64,000 nt of DNA, from assembly GCF_000769405.2 (NCBI RefSeq), contig NZ_CP053444.1:1-64000 (forward strand), read 5' to 3'. The DNA is from Rhizobium brockwellii. GTDB taxonomy: Bacteria > Pseudomonadota > Alphaproteobacteria > Rhizobiales > Rhizobiaceae. Shown here piece after piece: positions 24,945 to 33,941 of this stretch (within the stretch, counting starts at the first letter, position 1; every line of letters begins with the position of its first letter). A program made the position numbers and the translations under genes. Under the pieces are notes generated by a model. It had not been told where the DNA came from. It worked only from the letters and a program-made list of their open reading frames with translations, and made no database searches.

Positions 24945-25697
24945 CTGACGAAGGAATGGTACAAAGTTCCGATATCCATCGATTGCCCGGGCTGCGGCGC
25001 ACAGACCCGGTCCGCCGGCATTGTCGTCGGACCATCGAGCCTCGTCAACGCTGCCGACAGCTCTGAGAACGATGTTCTGAAGCGGCCATGGACACCGCTT
25101 GATGCCTTCGCATTCGTCGAGTCGCTCGGTGGTCGAACGAAGAATGTCGAGCAGTTCATTGTCAACCGCTTTCACAACGCGTTCGAATTCAGGAACGATC
25201 ACTTGCTGGCGATCTGCCAGCACTGCGGGGAGAGTCTTTCACCTGCCGCTACCCGCTCTGTCGCCATGAACGGCTTTGTCCGCCTTGGGCAGAGACGTCT
25301 GCTGGTCAACGAACGGATGCTGCTCTTCGCATCGCACGTTGTGTTGACGGAATTCCATGGCGGCACGTCAATCGAGGAAAGCGGCCTGCTGCATCCAGAT
25401 TACGCGCTCATGCTGATCTGCGATGCGGAAAGTACAGGCGGCGAAACCGGTACCGTCGAACTGTGGCACAGCATCGCGCGTAATGACTACGCCATCACTG
25501 TGAAAGGTCACGAAGGTCGGGAGATTTGCCGTGACACCCTCCATGATGACCTCGCCGTCGTAGTGGCCACTGTTTCCAATCTCGGACTGGTCCTGACGCA
25601 GCTCCACCTGGCACAGCCATCATCACCCTACTGCCGGCTTGCCCGTGATCTCTTCCTCGAAACCCTTGCCCATGCCGGATATCGGCAGGAAAATTAG
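24945..25697 (+). CDS. Zinc-ribbon protein at the head of the T4SS region, no canonical start
   Basis: The frame is open from the stop at 24906 to 25697 and is clearly coding: an N-terminal CPGC (about residue 14) and a distal CQHC (about residue 88) form a likely zinc ribbon, followed by an alpha/beta domain ([18 protein letters not shown]). There is no ATG, GTG or TTG between the upstream stop and the TTG at 25203, and starting there would delete the first cysteine pair. I place the start at CTG 24945 as the least bad choice. The family is not recognised. The next gene follows by 11 bp. Confidence 0.55.
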   Translation: MTKEWYKVPISIDCPGCGAQTRSAGIVVGPSSLVNAADSSENDVLKRPWTPLDAFAFVESLGGRTKNVEQFIVNRFHNAFEFRNDHLLAICQHCGESLSPAATRSVAMNGFVRLGQRRLLVNERMLLFASHVVLTEFHGGTSIEESGLLHPDYALMLICDAESTGGETGTVELWHSIARNDYAITVKGHEGREICRDTLHDDLAVVVATVSNLGLVLTQLHLAQPSSPYCRLARDLFLETLAHAGYRQEN

Positions 25698-25708
25698 AAA
25701 GCAACACG

Positions 25709-26164
25709 ATGCGGATTTCCAAAACGCGATCGGGATCTTTGGCTATATTGATCCTGTTGTCCGGATGTGGCGACCTGACACACCCAACGCGACCGCTGCC
25801 CCCAGTCCCATTTGCTTACCTCAGCCTCACCGCTTGCAGAGCCTATGCCAGCAATATCGTCGAGTGCCAGCTTGAGTATGGTACACGGTTTGGACGCCAA
25901 CGCCTCGGTCCTGTCCAGCAGACGGGTCTTAATATCAGTGGCGGTGACAGCCGCTATCAGGTCGCGTCCTGCTATCCGGTCTCGAGGATCCAGAGGGAAT
26001 TGCCCAATTTCGTCTGCCGAATCTATGAGCCTCGATCAGGAACGGATGTCAGTCCGGTGTTGATCAAAGGAGGCACTGCGGTGCGCTTAGCGCGTGTTCT
26101 GGGCGATCGCGAACAGATCCAATATCGCTGGATGCCAGATAAATGGTCGCGGCTAGACGACTGA
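25709..26164 (+). CDS. Lipoprotein associated with the T4SS
   Basis: A 151-aa lipoprotein. The signal peptide MRISKTRSGSLAILILLSGC has a lipobox LLSGC with Cys at residue 20. The mature protein is a compact domain with four further cysteines (two disulfides possible: CRAYAS, VECQLE, VASCYP, FVCRIY). It probably sits in the outer membrane beside the T4SS. It is in one unit with the zinc-ribbon gene, upstream of virB1. Not a recognised VirB7. Confidence 0.72.
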   Translation: MRISKTRSGSLAILILLSGCGDLTHPTRPLPPVPFAYLSLTACRAYASNIVECQLEYGTRFGRQRLGPVQQTGLNISGGDSRYQVASCYPVSRIQRELPNFVCRIYEPRSGTDVSPVLIKGGTAVRLARVLGDREQIQYRWMPDKWSRLDD

Positions 26165-26211
26165 ATTTGCTCAGGAAAAGAGCGCCCCGCCATCGCTATC
26201 GCTGCCGATAA

Positions 26212-26227
26212 TTATACCGGAGTGAAA
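26212..26227. promoter_or_regulatory. Conjugation-regulon operator candidate, site b
   Basis: TTATACCGGAGTGAAA, matching TTATACYGCAGTATAA at 13 of 16 positions. It lies 90 bp before virB1 and 56 bp upstream of site c, so the two sites are about five helical turns apart. Confidence 0.6.
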
Positions 26228-26267
26228 TTTTAAGCTTGATTTCCGTAACGGAATGCAGTTCAAAATC

Positions 26268-26283
26268 TTATACCGCAGTATAA
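26268..26283. promoter_or_regulatory. Conjugation-regulon operator candidate, site c
   Basis: TTATACCGCAGTATAA, a full match to the consensus and the best copy. It ends 18 bp before the virB1 ATG, so a bound repressor would block transcription or initiation of the virB operon. Confidence 0.7.
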
Positions 26284-26301
26284 TTATGAACTGGTTCGGC
26301 C

Positions 26302-27453
26302 ATGGAACGAATCCCACTTCCGCCTGTGAAAACACCGCAAAAGGCATGGTCGCGAAGCACGCTGTGGGTTGCTGGAATGTCGACAATTCTGCTCACCGGT
26401 TTCGCTTCCAACTCCGGCGACAGCGATCTGCCCTTCTATCCAGGAACGCCTGCTCACGCTGTTGGGCCTGGCGGTATCACGACTGAGAAGGTGGGGAGAG
26501 TGGCAGCCCGGTTGAACCCAATCGCCGGGTCAAGTCTGGCCGCTGCAGCCAAGCAGCCGCCACAGCCGACAATCGATTGGGTCAGCTTCAGCCAGCGCTT
26601 TGACGCGCCGAACGATGAACGTCCGATTGGTGCCAGTGCTCTCCCATTGGAAAAGGTTGAAGAGTTTGATAACCGGCGTGCGGGTTTACCAGGAGAAGCG
26701 GCTGATACTGCGAATGCACGGCGCGATCGCACCGTGCATTCGCCAATCGGCGTCTTCTCTTTCGACCAGAGGCCAGCCACACCGGTCATTGATCCGGCGG
26801 CCGAACCAAACTTGGATGCCAAACAGTCGTTGGCGCCGCCTCGAGCTGATCTGCTTTCCGGCATTCCCGAAGAATATGCAAAACTGGCAGTGACGATCGC
26901 CGCTGCGGAAGAGGTTGACCCGAACTGGGTGCTCTCGATCATGCGCGCCGAAAATGCGAGCTACGATCCACGCCTCGTCAGTCCTGCCGGTGCCGTCGGT
27001 TTGATGCAGGTGATGCCGCGGATCGGCGCAGCCTTTGGTGCGAATGATCTCACCGATCCCGAACAGAATATCCGCGCCGGCACTCGATTCCTCCGTGTTC
27101 TCATCGACAAGTATCGCAATCCTGTGCTTGTCGCCTCTGCTTATAATGCCGGTGAGCCTCGTGTCGATCTTCGCCACTCCTTGCCGCAGATCCGGGAAAC
27201 CGCGGACTATGTCACGCGTGTCGTCGGGTTCTACGTTGGCGCGGTGGCGACCGCTACGGGCATGCATGGCGGCCTGTTAGTTCCGTCGGAGTCCGGCTCG
27301 AAGCGCCGGGCAGGAACTGCCGACCGCGCGAAGTCGCCGATGCTTGTTTTTTCTGTTGCAGATCCGCTCACAGCGGCGAACCGCTCCCCCCAGGAAGACG
27401 GACCGACCCACGTTGGCGGTGCGGTTAAAATCGTCAAGGAAGAGGTGCATTGA
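26302..27453 (+). CDS. virB1: VirB1-type lytic transglycosylase
   Basis: A 383-aa protein. A hydrophobic segment near residues 20-38 (LWVAGMSTILLTGF) is a signal or anchor. The transglycosylase domain (about 195-300) has the catalytic glutamate in MRAENASYDP, then GAVGLMQVMP and SAYNAGEP, the usual motif order. It opens peptidoglycan for T4SS assembly in the periplasm. It is the first gene of the virB operon and lies directly behind operator sites b and c. The N-terminal region before the domain is longer than in Agrobacterium VirB1. Confidence 0.9.
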   Translation: MERIPLPPVKTPQKAWSRSTLWVAGMSTILLTGFASNSGDSDLPFYPGTPAHAVGPGGITTEKVGRVAARLNPIAGSSLAAAAKQPPQPTIDWVSFSQRFDAPNDERPIGASALPLEKVEEFDNRRAGLPGEAADTANARRDRTVHSPIGVFSFDQRPATPVIDPAAEPNLDAKQSLAPPRADLLSGIPEEYAKLAVTIAAAEEVDPNWVLSIMRAENASYDPRLVSPAGAVGLMQVMPRIGAAFGANDLTDPEQNIRAGTRFLRVLIDKYRNPVLVASAYNAGEPRVDLRHSLPQIRETADYVTRVVGFYVGAVATATGMHGGLLVPSESGSKRRAGTADRAKSPMLVFSVADPLTAANRSPQEDGPTHVGGAVKIVKEEVH

Positions 27454-27812
27454 TGAATGTAATCGCAATGGCAGTCCTTTATGCCGGCGTCGCCTGGCGT
27501 TCGAGGGCAAAGCGCAAGTGGCTCGGCAATGCCGCGATGGTGTTGGCGACCACCCTGATCCTGCTTGTCAGCCAGTTCGAACCAGCGGCGGCGCAGAACC
27601 TTGATGCGCTGCAAAATGCCGCTGACCGGCTGGTGCAGTTCTTTACCGGCCCCTTCGGCCGCTCGGTCGGAGCGATCGCCTTCATCGGCATGTTTCTGGC
27701 CGCAGCCTTCGGATACTGGTCCTGGGGCGCCCTGCTTCGGGTCGGGGGAAGCCTTGCCGGCATGTTTGCTGCCGCCGAACTGGTCGACTTCCTCGCTGGC
27801 AGTGGGTCGTAA
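27453..27812 (+). CDS. virB2: VirB2 major pilin
   Basis: A 119-aa protein overlapping the virB1 stop at ATGA. The signal region ends near PAAAQN (about residue 47), and two hydrophobic helices follow (GAIAFIGMFLAAAFGYWSWG and GSLAGMFAAAELVDFL), the standard VirB2 pilin layout. The N-terminus is longer and more basic (RSRAKRKW) than usual. The mature product, about 70 aa, would form the conjugative pilus. Confidence 0.88.
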   Translation: MNVIAMAVLYAGVAWRSRAKRKWLGNAAMVLATTLILLVSQFEPAAAQNLDALQNAADRLVQFFTGPFGRSVGAIAFIGMFLAAAFGYWSWGALLRVGGSLAGMFAAAELVDFLAGSGS

Positions 27813-27814
27813 TC

Positions 27815-28141
27815 ATGGCGGCATTCAGCGGCAACACCGACGGCGGGGACGACTACATCGAATGCCATCCGGTCATCCTCGCTCTGACACGGCCGCCGAC
27901 GGTCATGGGGATCCCTTACACATACTTTCTGGCGGAATGCTTCATCTCGCTGATGGTGTTCATGATCTTAGGCTCGATCCTTTGGTTCCCGGTCTCCTTC
28001 GTGATCCTTCACAGCATTCTCTATGTGCTGACGGTGAAGCTCGACCTGTGGTTTTTCGAGATCGTCGGACGCCTCAGCATGTGCGGCGTCAATCCTCTGG
28101 GTCGAAGGCTCGGCGGTGGCATCAGGACCTATGGGGCGTGA
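27815..28141 (+). CDS. virB3: VirB3 inner-membrane protein
   Basis: A 108-aa protein with the pattern of VirB3: ILALTRPPTVMGIPYTYFLA (about residues 24-43) followed by a long hydrophobic stretch (ISLMVFMILGSILWF). It helps anchor VirB4 at the inner membrane. It sits between virB2 and virB4 with 2-3 bp spacing, all in one operon. Confidence 0.93.
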   Translation: MAAFSGNTDGGDDYIECHPVILALTRPPTVMGIPYTYFLAECFISLMVFMILGSILWFPVSFVILHSILYVLTVKLDLWFFEIVGRLSMCGVNPLGRRLGGGIRTYGA

Positions 28142-28144
28142 TCG

Positions 28145-30664
28145 ATGGGCACCATGGCGAGATCGTTGAAAGGGAGCTTGTCGAAAGGTTGGGAGATATT
28201 CGCCGACCGCAGCATATCGACACACGTCCCGTTCTATGTGCCGATCGAAAACGGCATTATCCGACTGAAGAACGACTGCCTGGTCTCCACAGTGCAATTG
28301 ACCGGCTTTTCCTTCGAGACCGCCGATATCGAGACGATCAACATGCTGCAGCGGCAGCGGAACGCCGCTTTTCGCGCGATTTCGTCGATCGGCAATTTTG
28401 CTCTCTACACCCATGTCATCAGGCGCAAGGTAGCGCCGTCGCTGCCATCGGCGTTCGCCGATCCCTTCATGCGGCGTCTCGATGACGTCTATCAGTCGAG
28501 CATCTCCAGGAACGAGATGTTCGTCAACGACACCTATGTGTCCCTTGTTGTACGGCCCTTGTTCAAGAAGGGTTCGGCGCTCTCCCGTGTCATGGGCATC
28601 GGCGGCGATGTCGTGCGCAGGGAGCAGTTTCGTGCGATGCGCGACAAGCTTGTCGAAGCAACAAGGGCACTGGAAAAATCGCTTGCCGCCTACGGTCCGA
28701 AAGTCTTGCGAGACGTGCGGCGCGCCGAGGTCGATCTTCGCGACGGAAAGACGATCTACCGGACCATCTCCGACGACACGATGCTTGAGGAAGGCACGCG
28801 AACAATCTGGTTCTCGGAGCAATGCGAGTTCTTCTACACGCTGCTGAACGGCGGCCGTGTCCGGCCGATCCGTCTCGGCAACATACCGATCGACGAGATG
28901 CTGCCGGCGCGGCGCACGTCGATCGGCAACCGGATCATCCATCTCCAAGGCGAAACATCAGGCGATGATCGCTATGCCGCGATGGTATCGCTGAAGGAAT
29001 ATCCGCCCGAGACCGGCGCCGGCATGCTCGACTACATCCTCAAGCTGCCCTTCGAGATGGTGCTGACCCAGTCGATGTCGTTCATCGACGACATGGCTGC
29101 GCGCAGCCGCATCGAAAGGCTCGATCGGCAGATGTCGAAGGCCGACGAGGGCGGCTCCAGCGTGCAGGCCAATCTCGACATCGCCCGCGACGAGCTTGCG
29201 CGCAAACGCGTTGCCTTCACCGAGCATCACCTCACCATCATGCCGGTCGCAAGGACGACCGCTCAACTCGACGATGCGGTGGCGCTGACCGGAAACGAGC
29301 TTGGGGCGCTTGGCGCCTCCTATGTTCGCGAAGATCTGAACGCCGAGCCGGCTTACTGGGCGCAACTGCCTGGCAACCAGGCCTATATTGCGCGGCGCGC
29401 GCTCATCTCGACGCTCAATTGCGCGGGCTTGAGTAGTTTTCACGCCTATCCCTATGGCAAGCCGGACGGAAACCACTGGGGACCGGCGATCACCATTTTT
29501 GAGACGACCTCCGGCACGCCGTTCTTTTTCAACTTCCACCAGGGAGACGTCGGGCACACGACGGTGTTCGGACCGACGGGTTCAGGCAAGACCGTTATCA
29601 TGGCTTTCTTGATTCTGCAGGCCTACCGCGTCAGCCCGCGACTGAAGACGATCGTCTTCGACAAGGATCGTGGTCTCGACATCATGGTTCGTGCGGCAGG
29701 CGGGCGATACATGACACTCGAACCCGGCGAACCGGCGGGCTGGAATCCCTTGCTTCTCGACGACACCGAGGAGAACCGCGTTTTCCTGTACCGGCTTTTG
29801 AGCTTCATGCTGAAGCCATCGAAGGAAGGCGAGAGCCTGACGCCACAGGAAGAAGCGATCATCCGTAGCGCGATCAAATCCGTCCTTAAGACGAAGGACA
29901 AGTCGTATCGTCGTCTATCCTCGCTGCGGGCGCTGCTCGCTGGAAGCGAGAGGACCGAAGGCAGTCTGATCGCACGACTCGACAAATGGATCGATCGCGG
30001 CCCCTATGCCTGGCTCTTCGACAATGCCGATGACAATTTGGATATTTCGAGGCCGATGATTGGCTTCGACATGACATCGATCCTCGACGATCCGACGGTG
30101 CGTACCGCGGCCCTCCTCTACATGTTCCATCGGTTGGACGAGGTTTATGACGGGAAGGCGCCGATCATCAACCTGATGGACGAAGCCTGGAAGCTGCTCG
30201 ACGACGACGAGTTCAAGCGCACCATGAAGGACTACTTCAAGACCATCCGGAAACGGAACGGTCTGGTGATATTTGGCACGCAGTCGGCCGACGACGTCGT
30301 GCAGTCCAGCGTCAGCCGCACGATCATCGAGCAAACGTCGACCAATATCTTCTTTGCCAATCCGAAGGCCGACGAGCACTCCTACATGGAGAATTTCGGA
30401 CTCTCGAGGGCCGAATTCGAATGGGTCAAGAACGGCGACCCGAGCTCGCGTTTCATGCTGATCAAGCAGGCGAAGAGCAGCGTGATCGCGCGTGTCGACA
30501 TGTCCCACATGCCGGAATTCATCAAGGTCTTGTCCGGCCGGGAGGAGACCGTTCGCGAGGTCGAGATGCTGCTCGACGAATACGGAGACGATCCGAAGAA
30601 CTGGCTGTCGAGATTTTGCGACTGGGAGGGAGAAGCGTCCGATGACCAACGCAAGACTTCCTGA
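28145..30664 (+). CDS. virB4: VirB4 ATPase
   Basis: An 839-aa cytoplasmic ATPase of normal length. Walker A GPTGSGKT is near residue 476, and Walker B with LMDEAWKLLDDDEF is near 675. The N-terminal CagE/TrbE/VirB domain carries FSEQCEFFYTLLNGGR. VirB4 powers pilus assembly and substrate transfer. An ATG at 28154 is an alternative start. The 3' end overlaps the next gene by 23 bp. Confidence 0.97.
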   Translation: MGTMARSLKGSLSKGWEIFADRSISTHVPFYVPIENGIIRLKNDCLVSTVQLTGFSFETADIETINMLQRQRNAAFRAISSIGNFALYTHVIRRKVAPSLPSAFADPFMRRLDDVYQSSISRNEMFVNDTYVSLVVRPLFKKGSALSRVMGIGGDVVRREQFRAMRDKLVEATRALEKSLAAYGPKVLRDVRRAEVDLRDGKTIYRTISDDTMLEEGTRTIWFSEQCEFFYTLLNGGRVRPIRLGNIPIDEMLPARRTSIGNRIIHLQGETSGDDRYAAMVSLKEYPPETGAGMLDYILKLPFEMVLTQSMSFIDDMAARSRIERLDRQMSKADEGGSSVQANLDIARDELARKRVAFTEHHLTIMPVARTTAQLDDAVALTGNELGALGASYVREDLNAEPAYWAQLPGNQAYIARRALISTLNCAGLSSFHAYPYGKPDGNHWGPAITIFETTSGTPFFFNFHQGDVGHTTVFGPTGSGKTVIMAFLILQAYRVSPRLKTIVFDKDRGLDIMVRAAGGRYMTLEPGEPAGWNPLLLDDTEENRVFLYRLLSFMLKPSKEGESLTPQEEAIIRSAIKSVLKTKDKSYRRLSSLRALLAGSERTEGSLIARLDKWIDRGPYAWLFDNADDNLDISRPMIGFDMTSILDDPTVRTAALLYMFHRLDEVYDGKAPIINLMDEAWKLLDDDEFKRTMKDYFKTIRKRNGLVIFGTQSADDVVQSSVSRTIIEQTSTNIFFANPKADEHSYMENFGLSRAEFEWVKNGDPSSRFMLIKQAKSSVIARVDMSHMPEFIKVLSGREETVREVEMLLDEYGDDPKNWLSRFCDWEGEASDDQRKTS

Positions 30665-31817
30665 GCTGGCGACGGCCGCCGTGCTGGCGCTGGCGACAGT
30701 GGTGGCCCCCGCCGCCACCCGCGCCCAGGTTCCGGTCATCGACAATGCCCGCCAGAAGATCCAGCAGGCGACCTTGAACTGGTACCAGGGCTATCAGGCA
30801 GATACCCGGAAACTGAAAGGCGCCTCGGGCGGAACGACGGACAGCGTGGCGCCCGGCCAAGGCTCCGGCGCACCCGCCGATTGCTCGGCAGATGACATGA
30901 GTGGCGATACCGCACCGGCGGCATCATCGCAGCGGACGCCGAGTCAGCAGGAAGTCGCTCGCATGGTCGAGGACGAGGCGATCCGCCAGGGCGTCGATCC
31001 GAATTTCGCGCTCGCTATCGCCGAACAGGAATCGCGTTTCCGACAGTCCGCGCGCTCGGCGGTCGGCGCCACTGGTGTCATGCAGCTGATGCCAGGAACC
31101 GCAGCTCAGGTGGGCGTCAATCCCTACGATACGCGCGATAATATCCGCGGGGGCGTCAAATACATCAAGCAACTCCAGGGAATGTTCGGCAGTCGCTACG
31201 ACCTGATCTCCGCCGGCTACAATGCCGGGCCATATCGCCAGTCGCTGCAGAATGGTCAGATCCCGGACATTCCTGAAACCCAGGATTATGTCAAAAAGGT
31301 CTCCGCCTACTACGGCCGCAACAAGGCGCAGAATGGCGACCGAACCCCACCAGCTGGCGACAACACCGAGCCCGAAAGCGCGAGCTACGGGAACGGTTGC
31401 GGTGAGCAGCTGAAAAAGGCTGTCGATCGCAACACGCAGGCGCAGGTCGAGCACGGATCGGTCTGGAATGATCTGCTTGGGAAATCGATTGAAGCGAACC
31501 AGCAATATCTGCAGCGCCTGCAGGCCGGGCTGCAATCGTCATCGGCGAACTTGCGCGGCTCCGGTGGCGGCAATTCCAAAGATTTCGACGGCTCGCTCGT
31601 CATGGCGCAAATCCAATGCCCTTCGACGATCGTCGACACCGGCAGCACCCGCTGCTTTGCCGTGCCGTCGAGTGCCACGACCGAGCAGATCCAGCGCTGG
31701 CTCGATGACCTGCAGGAACAGGCACGCGCCGATGGCACCATCGCGACCTTTTCGGCGATGCAGGATCCCGTATTGGGCCTGGTGACGGTCGTCGATGCCA
31801 GACCGACAGCAAACTGA
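30642..31817 (+). CDS. Second lytic transglycosylase in the virB operon
   Basis: A 391-aa exported protein inserted between virB4 and virB5. The signal peptide (LATAAVLALATVVAPAATRA) ends near residue 29. The transglycosylase domain (about 105-225) has IAEQESRFRQSA with the catalytic Glu, GVMQLMPGTA and GYNAGPY. The C-terminal third, ending in TGSTRCFAVPSSATTEQIQR, is not shared with VirB1 and may bind a T4SS partner. Its position suggests a P-type pilus or peptidoglycan role, and it may partly replace the VirB1 enzyme. Confidence 0.85.
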   Translation: MTNARLPELATAAVLALATVVAPAATRAQVPVIDNARQKIQQATLNWYQGYQADTRKLKGASGGTTDSVAPGQGSGAPADCSADDMSGDTAPAASSQRTPSQQEVARMVEDEAIRQGVDPNFALAIAEQESRFRQSARSAVGATGVMQLMPGTAAQVGVNPYDTRDNIRGGVKYIKQLQGMFGSRYDLISAGYNAGPYRQSLQNGQIPDIPETQDYVKKVSAYYGRNKAQNGDRTPPAGDNTEPESASYGNGCGEQLKKAVDRNTQAQVEHGSVWNDLLGKSIEANQQYLQRLQAGLQSSSANLRGSGGGNSKDFDGSLVMAQIQCPSTIVDTGSTRCFAVPSSATTEQIQRWLDDLQEQARADGTIATFSAMQDPVLGLVTVVDARPTAN

Positions 31818-31839
31818 ACGGACAAGAGAGGTTAGGCAC

Positions 31840-32631
31840 ATGAAGACATTTGTCATCGCGGCAGCCCTTGGCATCGTTGCCGTCTCGCATGCTTACGCGC
31901 AGGTCCCGGTCAAGGATTCGGAAAACATCTCGCTCAGTGAGGACATCAAGAAACTGTCGTCTGAGATCCAGCAGGACACCTCGGTCGTCAAGGACAACAC
32001 GACGAAGACCTTGCAGGCGATCACCGGCGATCGCAGTCAAGATGCCAGCCAGTTTGCCAAGCTTGCGACCGGCAATGGCTTCAGCATGGGGCAAGCGCCG
32101 GATTTCGGGAGGATCCTGTCGGGAAACCAAGCCGTGTTCGGCGGCATCAGCGGTGAGTTTCAGAATACGGCCGCCAAACTTATCAACGGCCTCAACCTGG
32201 TGAAGATGGTGGTCGATACCGTCAAGGGTGGAGAGCTCTCCGGCGCCAACCAGGCCTATTCGCAAGGGGTCAATGCCTTGACGACGATGACGGCGCTGAC
32301 GGATGCGATGAACAGCGCCACCAAGGATCGGCAGAACTCGTTCATGCAGGCAACCGAGAAGATCGGCACGGCTCAGGATCTGAAGGGTGCGCTCGAACAA
32401 AACACCCAGATGGTGCTGCAGGGCAATCAGACCGCCAATGAGGCCGTTGGTTCCCTCAACAACCAGGTCATGCTTTTAAACCAGCAGTACAAGGCGGCGC
32501 TCGCCACCTCGTCGCAGAACCTCAAGACCTTCGCACCCCTTCCCGACAGCGTGATGCGTGATGGGGGCGGGGAGCAGCAGGGGGCCTCGGTTCGAGATCA
32601 GTTGAAGGCGTTCCAGGAGCAGGAGCAGTGA
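31840..32631 (+). CDS. virB5: VirB5-like minor pilin
   Basis: A 263-aa exported protein. The signal peptide MKTFVIAAALGIVAVSHAYA is followed by QVPVKDSENI, the common start of mature VirB5/TraC-type proteins. The rest is mostly alpha-helical with many Q, N, S and T residues, as expected for a pilus-tip protein. It overlaps the next lipoprotein gene by 4 bp (GTGA). Confidence 0.85.
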   Translation: MKTFVIAAALGIVAVSHAYAQVPVKDSENISLSEDIKKLSSEIQQDTSVVKDNTTKTLQAITGDRSQDASQFAKLATGNGFSMGQAPDFGRILSGNQAVFGGISGEFQNTAAKLINGLNLVKMVVDTVKGGELSGANQAYSQGVNALTTMTALTDAMNSATKDRQNSFMQATEKIGTAQDLKGALEQNTQMVLQGNQTANEAVGSLNNQVMLLNQQYKAALATSSQNLKTFAPLPDSVMRDGGGEQQGASVRDQLKAFQEQEQ

Positions 32632-32831
32632 GGCTGACCCTCATCCTGGCATTTTGTTGCGCGGCCCTCACTGGCTGCGGCGGCAAATACGAACAACTGG
32701 CGAAATGCTCGGCCGACGAAAACCCGGTGCCGGCGCTCGGCTACGATAGAGCGCCGCAACCAGCGCGGCCGGAACAGGCGCTGGCGAGAGCCGTCACGGA
32801 TGATTGCGGCCCGATGCGGCCTGTCAATTAG
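32628..32831 (+). CDS. Small lipoprotein (VirB7/entry-exclusion-like)
   Basis: A 67-aa lipoprotein from a GTG that overlaps the virB5 stop. The signal peptide ends at LTGC (Cys about residue 17), with a second and third cysteine (AKCSAD, DDCGPM). The position between virB5 and virB6 fits either the VirB7 core lipoprotein or an Eex/TrbK-type entry-exclusion lipoprotein. The sequence cannot separate these two. No other VirB7 is visible in the operon. Confidence 0.75.
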   Translation: MRLTLILAFCCAALTGCGGKYEQLAKCSADENPVPALGYDRAPQPARPEQALARAVTDDCGPMRPVN

Positions 32832-32839
32832 GATGCGAC

Positions 32840-33913
32840 ATGGATCCAGTCAGCTACGCGATCAATTTCTATGGCGATGCGCTCAGATATTTCGACAAGA
32901 TCAACGAAGCCTCCCTTGAACGGGCCTGGGGCCTGTTTGCTCAACACAGCAATCTTGTCTCAGCCATCCTGGCGATCTTCCTGATCCTCTACTTCCTCTG
33001 GGGCGCACTCGGACTGTCTGCTGTCTCCCTCCAGGATATGGCGGTGACAGGTTTCAAGATCGCGCTGGCTTACGCCTTGGTCATGTCCTGGGCTACCTTC
33101 TACGACAATATCGGCCAGTTCGTGCTGTCGACGCCACAGGATCTCGGTTCGGCTATTTCCTCGGCAATGGGCGGCCAGTCGGCCGGTTCCGATCTGGCCC
33201 AGCAGGTCGCCAGCATGGCACGCAAGGTCTACGACTTCGCCATGCAGCTTTTCAATTCTTACGAGTCGGGATGGCTGCCGAATGTTACTGGCGCCGTGGT
33301 CGTGTTCATTGTGCTGGTGTTCGGTCTGCTGCCGATGCTGCTCATCCTCACCGGCGTCACGCTGTTTGCCAAGATGATCACCGCCGTCATGCTGGCGATC
33401 GGGCCGATCGCGATCCTCTGCCACTTCTTCGGCACCACGCGATTTGTCTTCGACGCGTGGGTGAGGGGCGTCGCCTACGGCATGTTCATGCTGCTCTTCA
33501 CCTACATCATGGCCGGCCTGTCCTTCGGTTTTCTAATCGGCATGATGGACACCATCAACGGTGACATGGCGACCAAGGAAAATGCGCTGGCGATCGTGCT
33601 CGCCATGGTGCTTTACCTGGCGCTGATCTCCTATTTCATTTTTCAGGTGCCGGATTTCGCCAGAACCTTTTCCTACGGGACGGCAATTTCGGGCGTGCCG
33701 GGTGGAGGCGGTTTCGATACCGGTTACAGCGCCGCGCGCAGAACACTCGCATCCAGCAATTCGAGGGCCGGGCAGGCGGGAGCCGTCGCGCTTGGCATGC
33801 TGGCTGGACCGAGAGGCGCCGTGACGGCGGCCGCACTTGCCGGCCGCGGTAGTGTGGCAGGTGTCGGTGCGCTTGGCCGGATGCTGACCAATCGCCGCCG
33901 CAACAGCGAGTGA
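32840..33913 (+). CDS. virB6: VirB6 polytopic channel protein
   Basis: A 357-aa inner-membrane protein; the start at ATG 32840 is chosen over 32804, which overlaps the lipoprotein. It has at least five hydrophobic segments (for example LVSAILAIFLILYFLWG, VVVFIVLVFGLLPMLL, AIVLAMVLYLALISYF) around a large central loop, the usual VirB6/TrbL layout. VirB6 forms part of the inner-membrane translocation channel. Confidence 0.93.
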   Translation: MDPVSYAINFYGDALRYFDKINEASLERAWGLFAQHSNLVSAILAIFLILYFLWGALGLSAVSLQDMAVTGFKIALAYALVMSWATFYDNIGQFVLSTPQDLGSAISSAMGGQSAGSDLAQQVASMARKVYDFAMQLFNSYESGWLPNVTGAVVVFIVLVFGLLPMLLILTGVTLFAKMITAVMLAIGPIAILCHFFGTTRFVFDAWVRGVAYGMFMLLFTYIMAGLSFGFLIGMMDTINGDMATKENALAIVLAMVLYLALISYFIFQVPDFARTFSYGTAISGVPGGGGFDTGYSAARRTLASSNSRAGQAGAVALGMLAGPRGAVTAAALAGRGSVAGVGALGRMLTNRRRNSE

Positions 33914-33941
33914 ACGAGACACCGTTATTCGAGGGCAACAC

